Shown in pieces: positions 54,481 through 64,000 of a stretch of 64,000 bases of DNA. The notes below the pieces were generated by a model. That model was not told the DNA's origin, did no database searches, and saw only the letters and a program-made list of their open reading frames with translations. The DNA comes from Hyphomicrobiales bacterium (lineage in GTDB: Bacteria > Pseudomonadota > Alphaproteobacteria > Rhizobiales > Xanthobacteraceae): positions 1 through 64,000 of the forward strand of contig WHTM01000009.1 in assembly GCA_009377755.1 (NCBI GenBank). Direction: 5' to 3'. Position numbers and translations under genes: made by a program. Position 1 is the first letter of the stretch. Each line of letters begins with the position of its first letter.

Positions 54481-54494
54481 CCTTTGCAGGGCAC

Positions 54495-55124
54495 TTATGA
54501 GGAGCTTTCCGCCCGGGCGGCCCCGCTGCCGGATGCCTGCGGCAAGGAGCTGAGCACGGAATCGATCGCGGCAGCCACGTGCGGGATCGGGAGCATCCCG
54601 TCCACGGTGTTCAGCGCCCCCTTTTGGGCATAGTAGGCGACCAACGGCTTGGTCTGAGCCCGGTAGGCCGCCAAGCGCTTCTGCAGCGCCTCCGGATTGT
54701 CGTCCGAACGCAGCGATTCGCCCCGGCCGCGCATCTCGGCCACCCGTTTCTCCACACGGGAGGTCAGGATGTCCTCGTCGACCTTGAGCTCGAAGACAGC
54801 GTCGAGCTTCAGGCCCTTGTCCGCAAGCATCCGGTCGAGCGCTTCAGCCTGCGGAACGGTCCGCGGGAAACCGTCGAGAATGAAGCCCTTCTTGGCATCC
54901 GGCTGGTCGATCCGGCCAGAGACGATGGCGACCACCAGGTCGTCCGGGACGAGTTCACCCCGGTCCATGAGGTCCTTCGCCGTACGGCCGACGGATGTCC
55001 CAGCCGCGACCGCTGCGCGCAGCATGTCCCCAGTCGAGAGCTGGACGAGGCCGTGCCGTTCCACCAGCCGCTGTGCCTGGGTACCTTTGCCCGCCCCGGG
55101 AGGGCCGAGCAGGATCAATCTCAT
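54495..55124 (-). CDS. adk: Adenylate kinase
   Basis: A 209-residue kinase that balances AMP, ADP and ATP. The P-loop is [11 protein letters not shown], with [16 protein letters not shown] and RLAAYRAQT. The LID region near residue 125 ([18 protein letters not shown]) is the short type without zinc cysteines. Its start overlaps the secY stop by 4 bases. Confidence 0.97.
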   Translation of the reverse strand: MRLILLGPPGAGKGTQAQRLVERHGLVQLSTGDMLRAAVAAGTSVGRTAKDLMDRGELVPDDLVVAIVSGRIDQPDAKKGFILDGFPRTVPQAEALDRMLADKGLKLDAVFELKVDEDILTSRVEKRVAEMRGRGESLRSDDNPEALQKRLAAYRAQTKPLVAYYAQKGALNTVDGMLPIPHVAAAIDSVLSSLPQASGSGAARAESSS

Positions 55125-56452
55125 CGCCGCCGCCCCCGCAGCTTCGAACGCTTGATCAGACCCTCGTACTGGTGCGCCAGTAGGTAACCCTGCACCTGCG
55201 CCACCGTGTCCATGGTGACGCTGACCACGATCAGCAGCGAAGTGCCGCCGAAATAGAAGGGCACCGCAGCATAGGAGATCAGCAACTCGGGCAGCAGGCA
55301 GACCATCGCCAGGTAGGCGGCGCCGACCACCGTGATGCGCGAGAGCACATAGTCAATGTATTCCGCCGTGCGCTCACCCGGCCGGATGCCCGGAATGAAC
55401 CCGCCGTGCTTCTTCAGATTGTCGGCGGTCTCGGTCGGGTTGAACACGATCGCCGTATAGAAGAATGCGAAGAACACGATCAGCCCGATGTAGAGGATCA
55501 GGAACAGCGGCCGCCCGTGCCCGAGCTGGGTGGTGATGATGGTCAGCCACTCCCCCCCTTGGCCGGCATTGAAGTTGGCAACCGTGGTCGGCAGCAGCAG
55601 CAGCGAGGAGGCGAAGATCGGCGGGATCACGCCCGAGGTGTTGAGCTTGAGGGGAAGATGCGACGACTGCCCCTCGAACATGCGGTTGCCCACCTGGCGC
55701 TTCGGATACTGGATCAGAAGCCGTCGCTGCGCGCGCTCCATGTAGACGATGAAGGCGATGACGACGACGGCCATGACCAGTACGGCGAGGATCAAGAAGG
55801 TCGACAGCGCGCCTTGCCGACCGAGCTCCAGGGTGCCGGCGATCGCCGACGGCAGCTCGGCGACAATGCCAGCCATGATGATCAGCGAAATGCCGTTGCC
55901 GACGCCGCGGGCGGTGATCTGCTCGCCGAGCCACATCAGGAACATCGTCCCGCCGGTAAGCGAGATGACGGTGGAGATGCGGAAGAACCAGCCGGGATCG
56001 GAGACCACATTGCCCGCGCCCTCCAGCCCAATGGCGATGCCGTAGGCCTGGAACACCGACAGGATGACGGTGAGGTAGCGGGTGTACTGGTTGATGACCT
56101 TGCGGCCCTGCTCGCCTTCCTTCTTGAGCTGCTCGAGCGTCGGCGACACCGTCGTCATCAGCTGGATGATGATCGACGCCGAGATGTAGGGCATGATGTT
56201 CAAGGCGAAGATCGCCATGCGGTTGATGCCGCCGCCGGCGAACATGTTGAACATGCCGAGAATGCCGCCCGCCTGAGTGCGGAAGATCTGCTCCCATGCC
56301 GTCGGATCGATGCCAGGCAGCGGGATGTAGGTCCCGATCCGATAGATGATCAGCGCGCCAAGCGTGAACCAGATGCGCTTCTTCAACTCCTCCGCCTTTG
56401 CCAATGCGGAGAAGTTGAGATTGGCCGCCAATTGTTCTGCTGCCGAGACCAT
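55121..56452 (-). CDS. secY: Preprotein translocase subunit SecY
   Basis: A 443-residue, ten-helix channel protein. [23 protein letters not shown] begins the first helix; [11 protein letters not shown]-like ([14 protein letters not shown]) is the plug/helix 2 region, and FIPGIRPG-like ([18 protein letters not shown]) the cytosolic loop. It forms the export pore with SecE and SecG. A repeat-filled gap of 187 bases separates it from rplO. Confidence 0.97.
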   Translation of the reverse strand: MVSAAEQLAANLNFSALAKAEELKKRIWFTLGALIIYRIGTYIPLPGIDPTAWEQIFRTQAGGILGMFNMFAGGGINRMAIFALNIMPYISASIIIQLMTTVSPTLEQLKKEGEQGRKVINQYTRYLTVILSVFQAYGIAIGLEGAGNVVSDPGWFFRISTVISLTGGTMFLMWLGEQITARGVGNGISLIIMAGIVAELPSAIAGTLELGRQGALSTFLILAVLVMAVVVIAFIVYMERAQRRLLIQYPKRQVGNRMFEGQSSHLPLKLNTSGVIPPIFASSLLLLPTTVANFNAGQGGEWLTIITTQLGHGRPLFLILYIGLIVFFAFFYTAIVFNPTETADNLKKHGGFIPGIRPGERTAEYIDYVLSRITVVGAAYLAMVCLLPELLISYAAVPFYFGGTSLLIVVSVTMDTVAQVQGYLLAHQYEGLIKRSKLRGRRR

Positions 56453-56517
56453 CAGAAGGCTCCGAATTCCCCAGCCCTACCGCTGTCGTCTCCGCGAAAG
56501 TGGACACACCCGCAGGC

Positions 56518-56625
56518 GTCGTCCCCGCGAAGGCGGGGACCCATAGCTACCGGCCTCAAAGTGTTACGTATGCAGTGCCACATCGCGAGCATGGGATTAT
56601 GTGTCCCCGCCTTCGCGGGGACGAC
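56518..56625. repeat. Palindromic repeat with perfect 23-bp arms between secY and rplO
   Basis: Arms 56518-56540 and 56603-56625 are perfect inverted copies, and each arm is itself a hairpin (GTCCCCGCGAAGGCGGGGAC). It is the same element type as at 26222-26311. The pair could fold into one long stem or two small ones in the transcript. Confidence 0.88.
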
Positions 56626-56639
56626 CACATAGATAGGTA

Positions 56640-57128
56640 TCAGGTCGCCGCTTCGCTTGCCGCCTGCGGGGCCAGAATTTTCACCGTTCCGCCTGCCTTC
56701 TCAACCGCAGCGACCGCCGACTTCGACGCGCCGTAGACCTCGAAGACGACCTTGCCCGTGAGCTCGCCCCTGCCGAGAAGCCGCACGCCATCCCTGGTCC
56801 GGCGCAGCACGCCGGCCTTCACTAGCGCGGCCGCGTCGACCGTCGCGGCAGCATCGAGCTTGCCGGCATCGATCGCCATCTGCACCCGATCGAGATTGAC
56901 CTCATTGAGTTTCCTGGCGAACGGGGAATTCCGGAAGCCGCGCTTGGGCAGCCGCCGATGCAGCGGCATCTGCCCGCCCTCGAACCCCTTGATGCTGACG
57001 CCGGTGCGCGCAGTCTGGCCCTTGCCGCCGCGGCCGCCGGTCTTGCCTTTGCCCGAGCCGATGCCGCGGCCGACCCGCATGCGGTCCTTGCGGGCGCCGG
57101 CATTGTCGGCGATCTCGTTGAGTTTCAT
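56640..57128 (-). CDS. rplO: 50S ribosomal protein L15
   Basis: A 162-residue L15. [34 protein letters not shown] and [18 protein letters not shown] are conserved. It acts late in large-subunit assembly. Repeat elements lie both before and after it. Confidence 0.97.
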   Translation of the reverse strand: MKLNEIADNAGARKDRMRVGRGIGSGKGKTGGRGGKGQTARTGVSIKGFEGGQMPLHRRLPKRGFRNSPFARKLNEVNLDRVQMAIDAGKLDAAATVDAAALVKAGVLRRTRDGVRLLGRGELTGKVVFEVYGASKSAVAAVEKAGGTVKILAPQAASEAAT

Positions 57129-57142
57129 TGGCTCTCTCCAAC

Positions 57143-57257
57143 CTCTCGACTGTCATCCCAGGCAAGCCGCGAAAGCGGCACGACCCGGGACCATGTGCCA
57201 GCACGGGGAGTCGTGGGTCCCTCCGCGGCCTGTGGCCGCTACGGCCGGGATGACACC
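57143..57257. repeat. Palindromic repeat (TCATCCCAGG...GGCCGGGATGACA type), copy 2, between rplO and rpmD
   Basis: TGTCATCCC and GGGATGACA are inverted ends, with ACCCGGGACCATGTG and GTGGGTCCC within. A related copy lies at 36175-36318. It occupies nearly the whole 131-base gap. Confidence 0.75.
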
Positions 57258-57259
57258 AA

Positions 57260-57454
57260 CTACCGTCCGTCCACCACTCGCACCAGATGCGCCACCTTGG
57301 CGATCATGCCGCGCGTCTGCGGCGTGTCGGGAAGCTCCGACACCCGCCCGATACGATTGAGGCCGAGCCCGATCAACGTCTCGCGCTGCTGATGCACGCG
57401 GCGGATCGGGCTGCCGGTCTGCTTGACCTTGATGGTCTTGTCCGTCTTCGTCAT
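57260..57454 (-). CDS. rpmD: 50S ribosomal protein L30
   Basis: A 64-residue L30. [20 protein letters not shown] and [21 protein letters not shown] are the family core. It sits between rpsE and rplO in the usual spc order, but gaps of 187 and 131 bases, filled by repeats, separate it from both. Confidence 0.97.
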   Translation of the reverse strand: MTKTDKTIKVKQTGSPIRRVHQQRETLIGLGLNRIGRVSELPDTPQTRGMIAKVAHLVRVVDGR

Positions 57455-57477
57455 GTCCGGCTCCGGGTCGCGGCCTC

Positions 57478-57549
57478 GTGTGGTGGTTCAGAAATTCTCT
57501 TCACTCTTTGCCGCAAGTCCGTCAAGAGAACTTCTGACTCAAACCACAC
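57478..57549. repeat. Intergenic repeat family B, copy 2, between rpmD and rpsE
   Basis: GTGTGGTGGTTCAGAA at the left and CTTCTGACTCAAACCACAC at the right form an inverted repeat. The 19 bases CCGTCAAGAGAACTTCTGA are identical to copy 1 at 15826-15900. Confidence 0.82.
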
Positions 57550-57571
57550 TAGATTCAATAACTTGCTTAGT

Positions 57572-57636
57572 GTCCTTTCGAATCCGAAGTTCGCTAAAGA
57601 AGGCGCAGCGAGATCGGGCGAACTTCGGATTCGGGT
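57572..57636. repeat. Second palindrome in the rpmD-rpsE gap
   Basis: CGAATCCGAAGTTCGC and GCGAACTTCGGATTCG form a perfect 16-base inverted repeat with about 30 bases between, just before the rpsE stop side of the gap. It is distinct from family B next to it. Confidence 0.8.
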
Positions 57637-57641
57637 ACTAG

Positions 57642-58208
57642 CTACTCGGCCGTGGGCTCGGCATCGGCGCCCTCGCGGCGGCGCGCCTGCAGGGTCGAGA
57701 CCTTGATGTTGCGGCGTGCCGCGACGGAGCGCGGCGAATCCTGATGTTTGAGCGCGTCGAACGTCGCACGCACCATGTTGTAGGGATTGGACGAGCCGAG
57801 CGACTTCGCCACCACGTCCTGCATACCGAGCGTCTCGAACACCGCGCGCATCGGTCCGCCGGCGATGATGCCAGTGCCGGGCGGAGCGGCGCGCAGGAAC
57901 ACCTTGCCGGCCCCGTGGCGGCCGAACACGTCGTGGTGCAGCGTGCGCCCTTCGCGCAGCGGTACGCGGGTCAGCCCGCGCTTTGCGGCGTCGGTCGCCT
58001 TGCGGATCGCTTCCGGCACTTCCCGCGCCTTGCCATGGCCGAAGCCGACGCGGCCCTTCTGGTCGCCGACCACGACGAGCGCCGCGAAGCCGAACCGCCG
58101 GCCCCCCTTCACCACCTTGGCGACGCGGTTGATGTGCACGAGCTTGTCGATGAACTCGCTGTCGCGCTCTTCCGACCTGCGTTCCCGCTCGCGTGGTTCA
58201 CGTGCCAT
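57642..58208 (-). CDS. rpsE: 30S ribosomal protein S5
   Basis: A 188-residue S5. [34 protein letters not shown] and [18 protein letters not shown] are conserved. It shapes the mRNA entry side and affects decoding fidelity. It has short N-terminal and C-terminal extensions (start [16 protein letters not shown]). Confidence 0.97.
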   Translation of the reverse strand: MAREPRERERRSEERDSEFIDKLVHINRVAKVVKGGRRFGFAALVVVGDQKGRVGFGHGKAREVPEAIRKATDAAKRGLTRVPLREGRTLHHDVFGRHGAGKVFLRAAPPGTGIIAGGPMRAVFETLGMQDVVAKSLGSSNPYNMVRATFDALKHQDSPRSVAARRNIKVSTLQARRREGADAEPTAE

Positions 58209-58222
58209 GGTCTGTCATCCGT

Positions 58223-58585
58223 TCAGAAGTTGAGCCCGCCCTCGCGGGCGGCCTCGGCCAGCGCCTTGACGCGGCCGTGATAGATGTAGCCGCCGCGATC
58301 GAAGACCACGTCGGTGATGCCCCTTTCCTTGGCGCGCTCGGCGATCAGCTTGCCGATTGCCTTGGCGGCGTCGATGTTGGCGCCGGTCTTCAGGCTTTCG
58401 CGCAGGGGCTTTTCCAGCGACGAGGCCGCCGTGAGCGTCGCACCTTTGGTGTCGTCGATGATCTGCACGTAGATGTGCTTCGACGACCGGTGCACGGAAA
58501 GACGCACGCGCCCATGTGCGGCTCTCTTGATGCGGCCGCGGACGCGCCCCTTGCGCCGTTCCGCTTGAACTTTTGTGTCTGCCAT
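58223..58585 (-). CDS. rplR: 50S ribosomal protein L18
   Basis: A 120-residue L18, which binds 5S r[38 protein letters not shown] and [19 protein letters not shown] are conserved. Spacing of 11-14 bases to rplF and rpsE shows a normal operon arrangement. Confidence 0.97.
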   Translation of the reverse strand: MADTKVQAERRKGRVRGRIKRAAHGRVRLSVHRSSKHIYVQIIDDTKGATLTAASSLEKPLRESLKTGANIDAAKAIGKLIAERAKERGITDVVFDRGGYIYHGRVKALAEAAREGGLNF

Positions 58586-58596
58586 CGGGCGCTCCG

Positions 58597-59130
58597 TTAC
58601 TTCTTCTTCCCTTCCTTGCGGAAGACGTACTCGCCGGCGTGCTTGACGCCCTTGCCCTTGTAGGGCTCCGGCGGACGGAAGCCGCGGATTTCCGCCGCTA
58701 CCTGCCCCACGCGCTGCCGGTCGATGCCGGTGATGACGATCTCCACCGGCCGCGGGGTGACGACCGTGATTCCATCGGGAATCGGGTACACGACGTCGTG
58801 GCTGTAGCCGAGCTGGAGCTGCAGGTTCTTGCCCTGCACCGCCGCGCGATAGCCAACGCCGGTGATTTCCAGCCGCTTCTCAAAGCCCTGGGAAACGCCG
58901 GTGACCAGATTGGCGACCAGCGCGCGATAGGTACCCCACATCGCCCGTGCCCGCTTGCTCTCCGAGCGCGGATCGACCTTGATCGCACCCTCCTCCATCG
59001 ACGCGGACACGTCGTCGTGCAAGACGAGCTGAAGCGCGCCCTTCGGGCCCTTCACCTTGACGGTCTGCCCCTCGATGCTGGCGGTGACGCCCGAAGGCAC
59101 CGACACCGCTCTCTTGCCGACGCGTGACAT
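58597..59130 (-). CDS. rplF: 50S ribosomal protein L6
   Basis: A 177-residue L6. [30 protein letters not shown], the [10 protein letters not shown] stretch and [16 protein letters not shown] are conserved. It lies near the sarcin-ricin loop of 23S rRNA. Confidence 0.98.
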   Translation of the reverse strand: MSRVGKRAVSVPSGVTASIEGQTVKVKGPKGALQLVLHDDVSASMEEGAIKVDPRSESKRARAMWGTYRALVANLVTGVSQGFEKRLEITGVGYRAAVQGKNLQLQLGYSHDVVYPIPDGITVVTPRPVEIVITGIDRQRVGQVAAEIRGFRPPEPYKGKGVKHAGEYVFRKEGKKK

Positions 59131-59144
59131 GCCGTGATCCCTCG

Positions 59145-59543
59145 TCAGAACACCGTGAACAGGACTTCGCCGCCGACATTGGCTTCGCGCGCCGCATGGT
59201 CGGCCATCACGCCCTTCGGCGTGGAGACGACGGCAACGCCGAGGCCGTTGTTGATGCGCGGCAGCGTCTTCACCGAGGCATAGACCCGGCGGCCCGGCTT
59301 GGAGACCCGGGAAATCTCGCGGATCACCGGCTCGCCGTCGAAATACTTCAACTCGATCTCGAGCTCGGAGCGCCCGCCGGCATGTTCCACCGTAGTGTAG
59401 CCGCGGATATAGCCCTCGCTCTTGAGCACTTCGAGCACCCGCTCGCGCAGCTTCGAGCCCGGGGACGCCACCTTCGACTTGTTCCGCATCTGCGCATTGC
59501 GGATGCGGGTGATCATGTCGCCGATCGGATCATTCATCGCCAT
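59145..59543 (-). CDS. rpsH: 30S ribosomal protein S8
   Basis: A 132-residue S8. [39 protein letters not shown] and [16 protein letters not shown] are conserved. It binds 16S rRNA helix 21 and, in E. coli, represses the spc operon. A start two codons later (59537) is equally possible. Confidence 0.98.
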   Translation of the reverse strand: MAMNDPIGDMITRIRNAQMRNKSKVASPGSKLRERVLEVLKSEGYIRGYTTVEHAGGRSELEIELKYFDGEPVIREISRVSKPGRRVYASVKTLPRINNGLGVAVVSTPKGVMADHAAREANVGGEVLFTVF

Positions 59544-59556
59544 CGTCCGATCCTCC

Positions 59557-59862
59557 TCACCAGCTCGACTTGACCAGGCCCGGGATCAGGCCCTTGGCGC
59601 CGAGCTCACGCAGCGCAATGCGGCTCATTTTCAGCTTGCGGTAGAACGCGCGCGGACGGCCGGTCACCTCGCATCGGTTGCGAATGCGCGACGGCGCGGA
59701 ATTGCGCGGCAGTTCGGCAAGCTTCAGCACCGCCGCGAAACGGTCTTCCATCGGCTTGCTCTTGTCCCGCGCGAGCGCCTTCAGCCGCGAGCGCCGGCCG
59801 GAATACTTCTTCGCCAGCCTGCGCCGGCGGTTGTTCTTCTCGATTGAACTTGTCTTCGCCAT
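59557..59862 (-). CDS. rpsN: 30S ribosomal protein S14
   Basis: A 101-residue S14 of the long, zinc-free type: [20 protein letters not shown] keeps only one cysteine. The C-terminal [14 protein letters not shown] is conserved. It lies in the head of the small subunit. Confidence 0.98.
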   Translation of the reverse strand: MAKTSSIEKNNRRRRLAKKYSGRRSRLKALARDKSKPMEDRFAAVLKLAELPRNSAPSRIRNRCEVTGRPRAFYRKLKMSRIALRELGAKGLIPGLVKSSW

Positions 59863-59905
59863 TCGAATCTCCTGGTTTCCGCGTTTGAGGCCGGGTTTTT
59901 CCGCC

Positions 59906-60610
59906 TCACTGCCGGAACGGGAAGTTGAAAGCCGTCAACAGCGCACGCGCCTCGTCGTCGGTGCGCGCCGTCGTGCAGACCGTGATGTCCATGCCCCAGA
60001 TATCGGCTGCCTTGTCGTAGTCGATCTCCGGGAACACGATGTGCTCCTTGATGCCGAGCGAATAGTTGCCGCGGCCGTCGAAGCTTTTCGGATTGAGCCC
60101 GCGGAAGTCGCGCACGCGCGGCAGCGCGATGTTGATCAGCCGATCGAGGAACTCGTACATACGCGACTTGCGTAACGTCACCTTGCAGCCGATCGGCTGG
60201 TTCTCGCGCAGCTTGTATGTCGCGATCGACTTGCGCGACTTGGTGATCACCGCCTTCTGCCCGACGATCAGCGCCAGGTCGGCCGCGGCGTTTTCGACCT
60301 TCTTGCGGTCGGCGACGCCTTCACCGATGCCCATGTTGACCACGACCTTGGTCACCACCGGCACCTGCATGCGGTTCTGGTACTCGAACTGCTCGGCGAG
60401 CTTGGCACGGATCACCTCGTCGAACTGCTTGCGCAGCCGCGGGGTGACACGCTCCTCCGGCGCGCGCGCCTTCTTCTCGGCGGCGTCCGCCTTCTTGGCG
60501 CCCTGCTCAGGCTTGCGGCTCTTGCCCTTCTCGGCCTTGGGCTGGCCACCGGCACCTTCCGGTTTCGGCGTCTTCGCCTTCTTGGCCTGTTGTTGCTCGG
60601 TCTCAGCCAT
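59906..60610 (-). CDS. rplE: 50S ribosomal protein L5 with a basic N-terminal extension
   Basis: A 234-residue L5. The standard protein begins near residue 56 ([16 protein letters not shown]); [31 protein letters not shown] and the C-terminal [15 protein letters not shown] are conserved. About 50 extra N-terminal residues are Lys/Ala/Glu/Pro-rich and probably disordered ([19 protein letters not shown]). Its start overlaps the rplX stop by 8 bases, so the extension is part of the natural gene arrangement. L5 contacts 5S rRNA and P-site tRNA. Confidence 0.96.
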   Translation of the reverse strand: MAETEQQQAKKAKTPKPEGAGGQPKAEKGKSRKPEQGAKKADAAEKKARAPEERVTPRLRKQFDEVIRAKLAEQFEYQNRMQVPVVTKVVVNMGIGEGVADRKKVENAAADLALIVGQKAVITKSRKSIATYKLRENQPIGCKVTLRKSRMYEFLDRLINIALPRVRDFRGLNPKSFDGRGNYSLGIKEHIVFPEIDYDKAADIWGMDITVCTTARTDDEARALLTAFNFPFRQ

Positions 60611-60920
60611 CGATCTCGACTCCCGAACGCTTGGCGACGCGCAGCTTCCTGCCATCCGCCATGACCTTGAATCCGACCCGCGTCGCCTTGCCGTCCTTCG
60701 GATCGGCGCATGCCAGGTTGGACAAGTGGATCGGCGACTCCTTGGATATGATGCCGCCGTCCTGCTGCGCCGTCTGCTTCTGATGACGCTTGACCATGTT
60801 GACGCCGCGAACCAGCGCACGCATCTCCTGCGGCCGCACTTCGATCACCTCGCCGGTCCGGCCTTTGTCCCGCCCCGACAGCACGACGACCTTGTCGCCC
60901 TTGCGGATTTTCGCCGCCAT
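60603..60920 (-). CDS. rplX: 50S ribosomal protein L24
   Basis: A 105-residue L24. [20 protein letters not shown] is the KOW motif, followed by VNMVKRHQK and [14 protein letters not shown]. It starts large-subunit assembly. Its ATG shares one base with the rplN stop (TAATG); its 3' end overlaps rplE by 8 bases. Confidence 0.98.
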   Translation of the reverse strand: MAAKIRKGDKVVVLSGRDKGRTGEVIEVRPQEMRALVRGVNMVKRHQKQTAQQDGGIISKESPIHLSNLACADPKDGKATRVGFKVMADGRKLRVAKRSGVEIDG

Positions 60921-61288
60921 TACAGCACCTCCGGGGCGAGCGAGATGATCTTCATGTGGTTCTTGGCCCGCAATTCGCGCGGCACCGGGCCGAAAATACG
61001 CGTGCCGATCGGCTCCATCTGCGGGTTGATCAGCACCGCCGCGTTGCGGTCGAAGCGGATGATCGAACCGTCCGGACGGCGGATCTCCTTCGCCGTGCGC
61101 ACCACCACCGCCTTCATCACCTCGCCCTTCTTGACGCGGCCGCGCGGGATCGCTTCCTTGACCGACACCACGATGACGTCGCCGACATGCGCGTATTTCC
61201 GCTTCGAGCCGCCCAGCACCTTGATGCACATGACGCGCCGCGCGCCGGAATTATCCGCCACGTCGAGGTTGGTCTGCATCTGAATCAT
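60920..61288 (-). CDS. rplN: 50S ribosomal protein L14
   Basis: A 122-residue L14. [40 protein letters not shown] and [13 protein letters not shown] are conserved. It lies at the subunit interface. One-base overlap with rplX. Confidence 0.98.
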   Translation of the reverse strand: MIQMQTNLDVADNSGARRVMCIKVLGGSKRKYAHVGDVIVVSVKEAIPRGRVKKGEVMKAVVVRTAKEIRRPDGSIIRFDRNAAVLINPQMEPIGTRIFGPVPRELRAKNHMKIISLAPEVL

Positions 61289-61323
61289 GATGCACCTCGT
61301 CCTCTGTTCTCCGGCGCAAGCGC

Positions 61324-61575
61324 CTAGGTTGCTTTCTGCTTCTTCTCGCCTTGGATCACCGCCCAGCGCTTGAGCTTGGAGATCGGGCTGTGTTCTTCAA
61401 TCCACACGATGTCACCGACCGAGTATTCGTTGGTCTCATCGTGCGCGTGGTACTTCTTCGACCGGCGCACCGTCTTCTTCATCACCGGATGGGTGAAGCG
61501 CCGCTCGACACGGACCACGATCGTCTTGTCCTGCTTGTCGGCCACCACGATGCCTTGCAACTGTCGCTTCGGCAT
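61324..61575 (-). CDS. rpsQ: 30S ribosomal protein S17
   Basis: An 83-residue S17. [20 protein letters not shown] and [20 protein letters not shown] are conserved. It is a primary binder of 16S rRNA. Nine bases separate it from rpmC. Confidence 0.98.
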   Translation of the reverse strand: MPKRQLQGIVVADKQDKTIVVRVERRFTHPVMKKTVRRSKKYHAHDETNEYSVGDIVWIEEHSPISKLKRWAVIQGEKKQKAT

Positions 61576-61584
61576 TTCAAATCC

Positions 61585-61788
61585 TCACTTCGCCTTTGCC
61601 TGCGCCTGCTTCAGCCGCGCGACCGTCTTCATGCGTGCGATGTCCTTGCGCACCTGCCGCACCCGCGCCGTGTTCTCGAGCTGGCCGGTGGCGCGCTGGA
61701 AGCGCAGGTTGAACTGTTCCTTCTTCAGCTTGAGCACCTCGTCCTCGAGCTGATCGGCGGTCAAGGCCCGCACATCGGCGATCTTCAT
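61585..61788 (-). CDS. rpmC: 50S ribosomal protein L29
   Basis: A 67-residue L29. [20 protein letters not shown] and [20 protein letters not shown] form the two helices of the family. It sits at the peptide exit. The frame is open upstream across rplP, so the start is set at the family's usual ATG, 61788. Confidence 0.98.
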   Translation of the reverse strand: MKIADVRALTADQLEDEVLKLKKEQFNLRFQRATGQLENTARVRQVRKDIARMKTVARLKQAQAKAK

Positions 61789-61801
61789 CGCGCCAACTCC
61801 C

Positions 61802-62215
61802 CTACTCGGCGATCCGCGCAATGAAGCGCGTCTTGATCGGCAGCTTCGCGGCCGCGAGCGCCAGCGCCTCTTTGGCGACTTGCACCGACACCCCGTCGAC
61901 CTCGAACAGAACGCGGCCCGGCTTGATCCGGCATACCCAAAACTCGGGGGCACCCTTGCCGGAGCCCATGCGCACTTCCAGAGGCTTCTTCGACACCGGC
62001 ACATCCGGGAAGATGCGGATCCATACCCGCCCGGCCCGCTTCATGTGCCGCGTCATGGCGCGGCGTGCGGCCTCGATCTGCCGTGCCGTCACCCGGTCCG
62101 GTTCCATCGCCTTGAGGCCGTATTCGCCGAATGACAGCGCGTTGCCGCTGGTCGCCACGCCGTGAATCCGGCCCTTGTGCGCCTTGCGGAATTTGGTGCG
62201 CGTCGGTTGCAGCAT
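61802..62215 (-). CDS. rplP: 50S ribosomal protein L16
   Basis: A 137-residue L16. [40 protein letters not shown] and [13 protein letters not shown] are conserved. It helps place A-site tRNA. An unusually long 125-base gap with a hairpin separates it from rpsC. Confidence 0.98.
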   Translation of the reverse strand: MLQPTRTKFRKAHKGRIHGVATSGNALSFGEYGLKAMEPDRVTARQIEAARRAMTRHMKRAGRVWIRIFPDVPVSKKPLEVRMGSGKGAPEFWVCRIKPGRVLFEVDGVSVQVAKEALALAAAKLPIKTRFIARIAE

Positions 62216-62267
62216 GATCGTACGCCTCGTCTTCCTTCAATTCCCCCTCCCTTCCCTCCCTCGCCCT

Positions 62268-62305
62268 CTCCCTTCCCTCCCCCGCAAGCGGGGGAGGGAA
62301 GGGAG
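62268..62305. repeat. 17-bp perfect hairpin between rpsC and rplP
   Basis: Arms 62268-62284 and 62289-62305 (CTCCCTTCCCTCCCCCG and its complement) are perfect around a CAAG loop. Polypyrimidine copies of the same module flank it. No T-run follows on the transcribed strand. Confidence 0.85.
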
Positions 62306-62340
62306 CGGGCAGCGGGGGAGGTTCAGCGCGGGGACCTCCG

Positions 62341-63039
62341 TTAAGCCGCGTCGCGCCGCGGACGGCCGCTGTCGCCCTCGGCCATCTTCTTGTCCTGGGC
62401 CATCGGATCGTGTTCGAGGATCTCGCCCTTGAAGATCCACACCTTCACGCCGCAGGTGCCGTAGGTGGTGAACGCCGTGGCGACGCCGTAGTCGACGTCA
62501 GCGCGTAGCGTATGCAGCGGCACCCGGCCCTCGCGGTACCATTCCATGCGGGCGATTTCCGCGCCGCCCAGACGTCCTGAGCAGTTGATACGAATGCCCT
62601 CCGCGCCGAGTCGCATCGCCGACTGCACCGCACGCTTCATGGCGCGGCGGAAAGCGACGCGCCGCTCGAGCTGCTGCGCGATCGACTCCGCGACCAGCTG
62701 GGCGTCGAGCTCCGGCTTGCGGATCTCCACGATATTAATGACCACGTCGGAATCGGTGAGGTCGGCGACCTTGCGGCGCAGCTTCTCGATGTCGGCGCCC
62801 TTCTTGCCGATAACCACGCCGGGACGGGCGGAGTGAATCGTCACCCGGCACTTCTTATGAGGGCGCTCGATCACGATCCTCGACACCGCGGCCTGCTTGA
62901 GGGCCGTCATCAGTTCCTCGCGGATCTTCATGTCCTCGTGCATCAGCCGCCCGTACTCGTTCTTGCCGGCGAACCAACGCGAGTCCCAGGTACGGTTGAT
63001 GCCGAGGCGAAGCCCGACTGGATTGACCTTCTGACCCAT
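62341..63039 (-). CDS. rpsC: 30S ribosomal protein S3
   Basis: A 232-residue S3. [20 protein letters not shown], the KH-domain loop [14 protein letters not shown] and [20 protein letters not shown] are conserved. It lines the mRNA entry tunnel. It follows rplV by 14 bases. Confidence 0.98.
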   Translation of the reverse strand: MGQKVNPVGLRLGINRTWDSRWFAGKNEYGRLMHEDMKIREELMTALKQAAVSRIVIERPHKKCRVTIHSARPGVVIGKKGADIEKLRRKVADLTDSDVVINIVEIRKPELDAQLVAESIAQQLERRVAFRRAMKRAVQSAMRLGAEGIRINCSGRLGGAEIARMEWYREGRVPLHTLRADVDYGVATAFTTYGTCGVKVWIFKGEILEHDPMAQDKKMAEGDSGRPRRDAA

Positions 63040-63053
63040 GGGTCCTTCCTTCC

Positions 63054-63434
63054 TTAAGCCTGCGCCTCGACCTCACGCACGATGATCGTGAGGTTCGAGA
63101 ACGGCTTCATGATTTTGGCGGCACGGCCGCGTCCGCGCGGCGTGAACCGCTTGATGACCAGCGCCTTGCCGACATGCGCCTCGGCAACGACCAACTCGTC
63201 GATGTCGAGGTCGTGATTGTTTTCCGCATTGGCAATCGCCGATTGCAGACATTTGCGCACATCCTTGGCGATGCGCTTGCGCGAGAATTCGAGATCGGCC
63301 AGTGCCGCTGCCACCTTCTTGCCACGGATCAGGCCCGCGACCAGATTGAGTTTCTGCGGCGACACCCGCAGCATGCGGGCGACCGCCTTGGCTTCGCTCT
63401 CCGAGAGCGCTCGACCGCGAGAAGGCTTGCCCAT
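63054..63434 (-). CDS. rplV: 50S ribosomal protein L22
   Basis: A 126-residue L22. [34 protein letters not shown] and [13 protein letters not shown] are conserved. Its loop extends into the peptide exit tunnel. A short N-terminal addition ([16 protein letters not shown]) precedes the core. Confidence 0.98.
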   Translation of the reverse strand: MGKPSRGRALSESEAKAVARMLRVSPQKLNLVAGLIRGKKVAAALADLEFSRKRIAKDVRKCLQSAIANAENNHDLDIDELVVAEAHVGKALVIKRFTPRGRGRAAKIMKPFSNLTIIVREVEAQA

Positions 63435-63450
63435 GATCGTTCCCCTGCGC

Positions 63451-63738
63451 CTAGCCCGCTGACGACCGCTTCGCCTTCCGGTCGGCCGAGTGGCCGTAGA
63501 AGGTGCGGGTCGGTGAGAACTCGCCGAACTTGTGGCCGACCATCTCCTCGGTGACCAGCACCGGGATGTGCTTCTGGCCGTTGTAGACGCCGAACGTCAG
63601 CCCGACGAATTGGGGCAAGATCGTCGAACGCCGGCTCCAGATCTTGATCACCTCGTGACGGCCCGACGCGCGCGAAGCCTCTGCCTTCTTCAGCAGATAG
63701 CCGTCGACGAACGGACCCTTCCAAACCGAACGGGACAT
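63451..63738 (-). CDS. rpsS: 30S ribosomal protein S19
   Basis: A 95-residue S19. [39 protein letters not shown] and [16 protein letters not shown] are conserved. It pairs with S13 in the small-subunit head. Confidence 0.98.
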   Translation of the reverse strand: MSRSVWKGPFVDGYLLKKAEASRASGRHEVIKIWSRRSTILPQFVGLTFGVYNGQKHIPVLVTEEMVGHKFGEFSPTRTFYGHSADRKAKRSSAG

Positions 63739-63753
63739 GTCTTAAGCCCTCGC

Positions 63754-64000
63754 CTATTTCTTCTTCTTCCGCACGTGGCGGCTCGCCAGGATAAACTTGG
63801 TCGTCGACTTGTTCTTACGTGTCTTCTTGCCCTTGGTCGGGAAACCCCACGGCGTCACCGGATGCCGACCGCCGGAGGTGCGCCCCTCGCCGCCGCCATG
63901 CGGATGGTCGATCGGGTTCATGGCGACGCCGCGGTTGTGCGGACGCCGTCCCATCCAACGCTTGCGCCCCGCCTTACCGATCGATGTGTTCATCGAATCC
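63754..64000 (-). CDS. rplB: 50S ribosomal protein L2, C-terminal part
   Basis: Partial gene running off the window edge. The visible C-terminus has [40 protein letters not shown] and the basic end [13 protein letters not shown]. The HPHGGGEGR stretch includes the histidine implicated near the peptidyl transferase centre. About the first two thirds of the protein lie outside. Confidence 0.97.
   Translation of the reverse strand, partial: DSMNTSIGKAGRKRWMGRRPHNRGVAMNPIDHPHGGGEGRTSGGRHPVTPWGFPTKGKKTRKNKSTTKFILASRHVRKKKK

Overview
The window is a stretch of high-GC alphaproteobacterial chromosome. It most likely comes from the Hyphomicrobiales (Rhizobiales), near the Bradyrhizobium/Rhodopseudomonas/Xanthobacteraceae side. 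Three things point there: a complete acpXL-fabZXL-fabF2XL-fabF1XL-adh2XL-lpxXL cluster for the very-long-chain acyl group of lipid A, an Omp25/RopB-type outer membrane protein, and the many palindromic intergenic repeats typical of that group. No rRNA, CRISPR array or intact transposase is visible.

Layout. 0.3-5.7 kb: lipid A VLCFA operon (+). 5.7-13.5 kb: VOC protein, then a minus-strand run of polyamine-type binding protein, aminotransferase, rhodanese, EAL phosphodiesterase and MgtE, then tRNA-Leu(GAG). 13.8-24.1 kb: lipB, a racemase/decarboxylase-superfamily enzyme with one catalytic cysteine, acylphosphatase and a GGCT-like protein, pccA, a 1-Cys peroxiredoxin, hydrolase, thioesterase, a TctC/Bug receptor and a class III alcohol dehydrogenase. 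24-32.7 kb: accessory genes and gene relics (OmpA C-terminus, DUF2214 N-terminus, a FitA/VapB-like antitoxin cut off by a repeat), plus an exported protein with an exact six-residue His-Arg repeat. 32.7-34.5 kb: an AT-rich two-gene insert holding an AvcD-like anti-phage dCTP/dCMP deaminase and a translationally coupled 65-residue protein. 34.6-39 kb: pccB, ATP12 chaperone, a frameshifted amidinotransferase relic and a TauD-type dioxygenase. 39.6-46.3 kb: a 2-oxoacid:ferredoxin oxidoreductase locus (korC, korA, korB), with an outer membrane protein and a sulfotransferase lying between korA and korB. 46.4-50.6 kb: exported protein and an overlapping rluC-rarA-degQ run. 50.9-51.9 kb: a decayed B12/radical-SAM gene and an orphan subtilase prodomain. 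51.9-64 kb: the spc/alpha part and most of the S10 part of the ribosomal protein cluster (rplQ back to the 3' end of rplB), with secY, adk and rpoA.

How the genes relate. pccA and pccB should form one propionyl-CoA carboxylase although about 16 kb separates them. The Kor proteins would couple 2-oxoacid oxidation to ferredoxin and NAD(P)H. The lipid A cluster makes and attaches the long acyl chain of the outer membrane. The deaminase pair is the best candidate for an accessory defence module: base composition, tight gene coupling and position between unrelated housekeeping genes all suggest acquisition. Palindromic repeats occupy many gaps, including five inside the ribosomal protein cluster.
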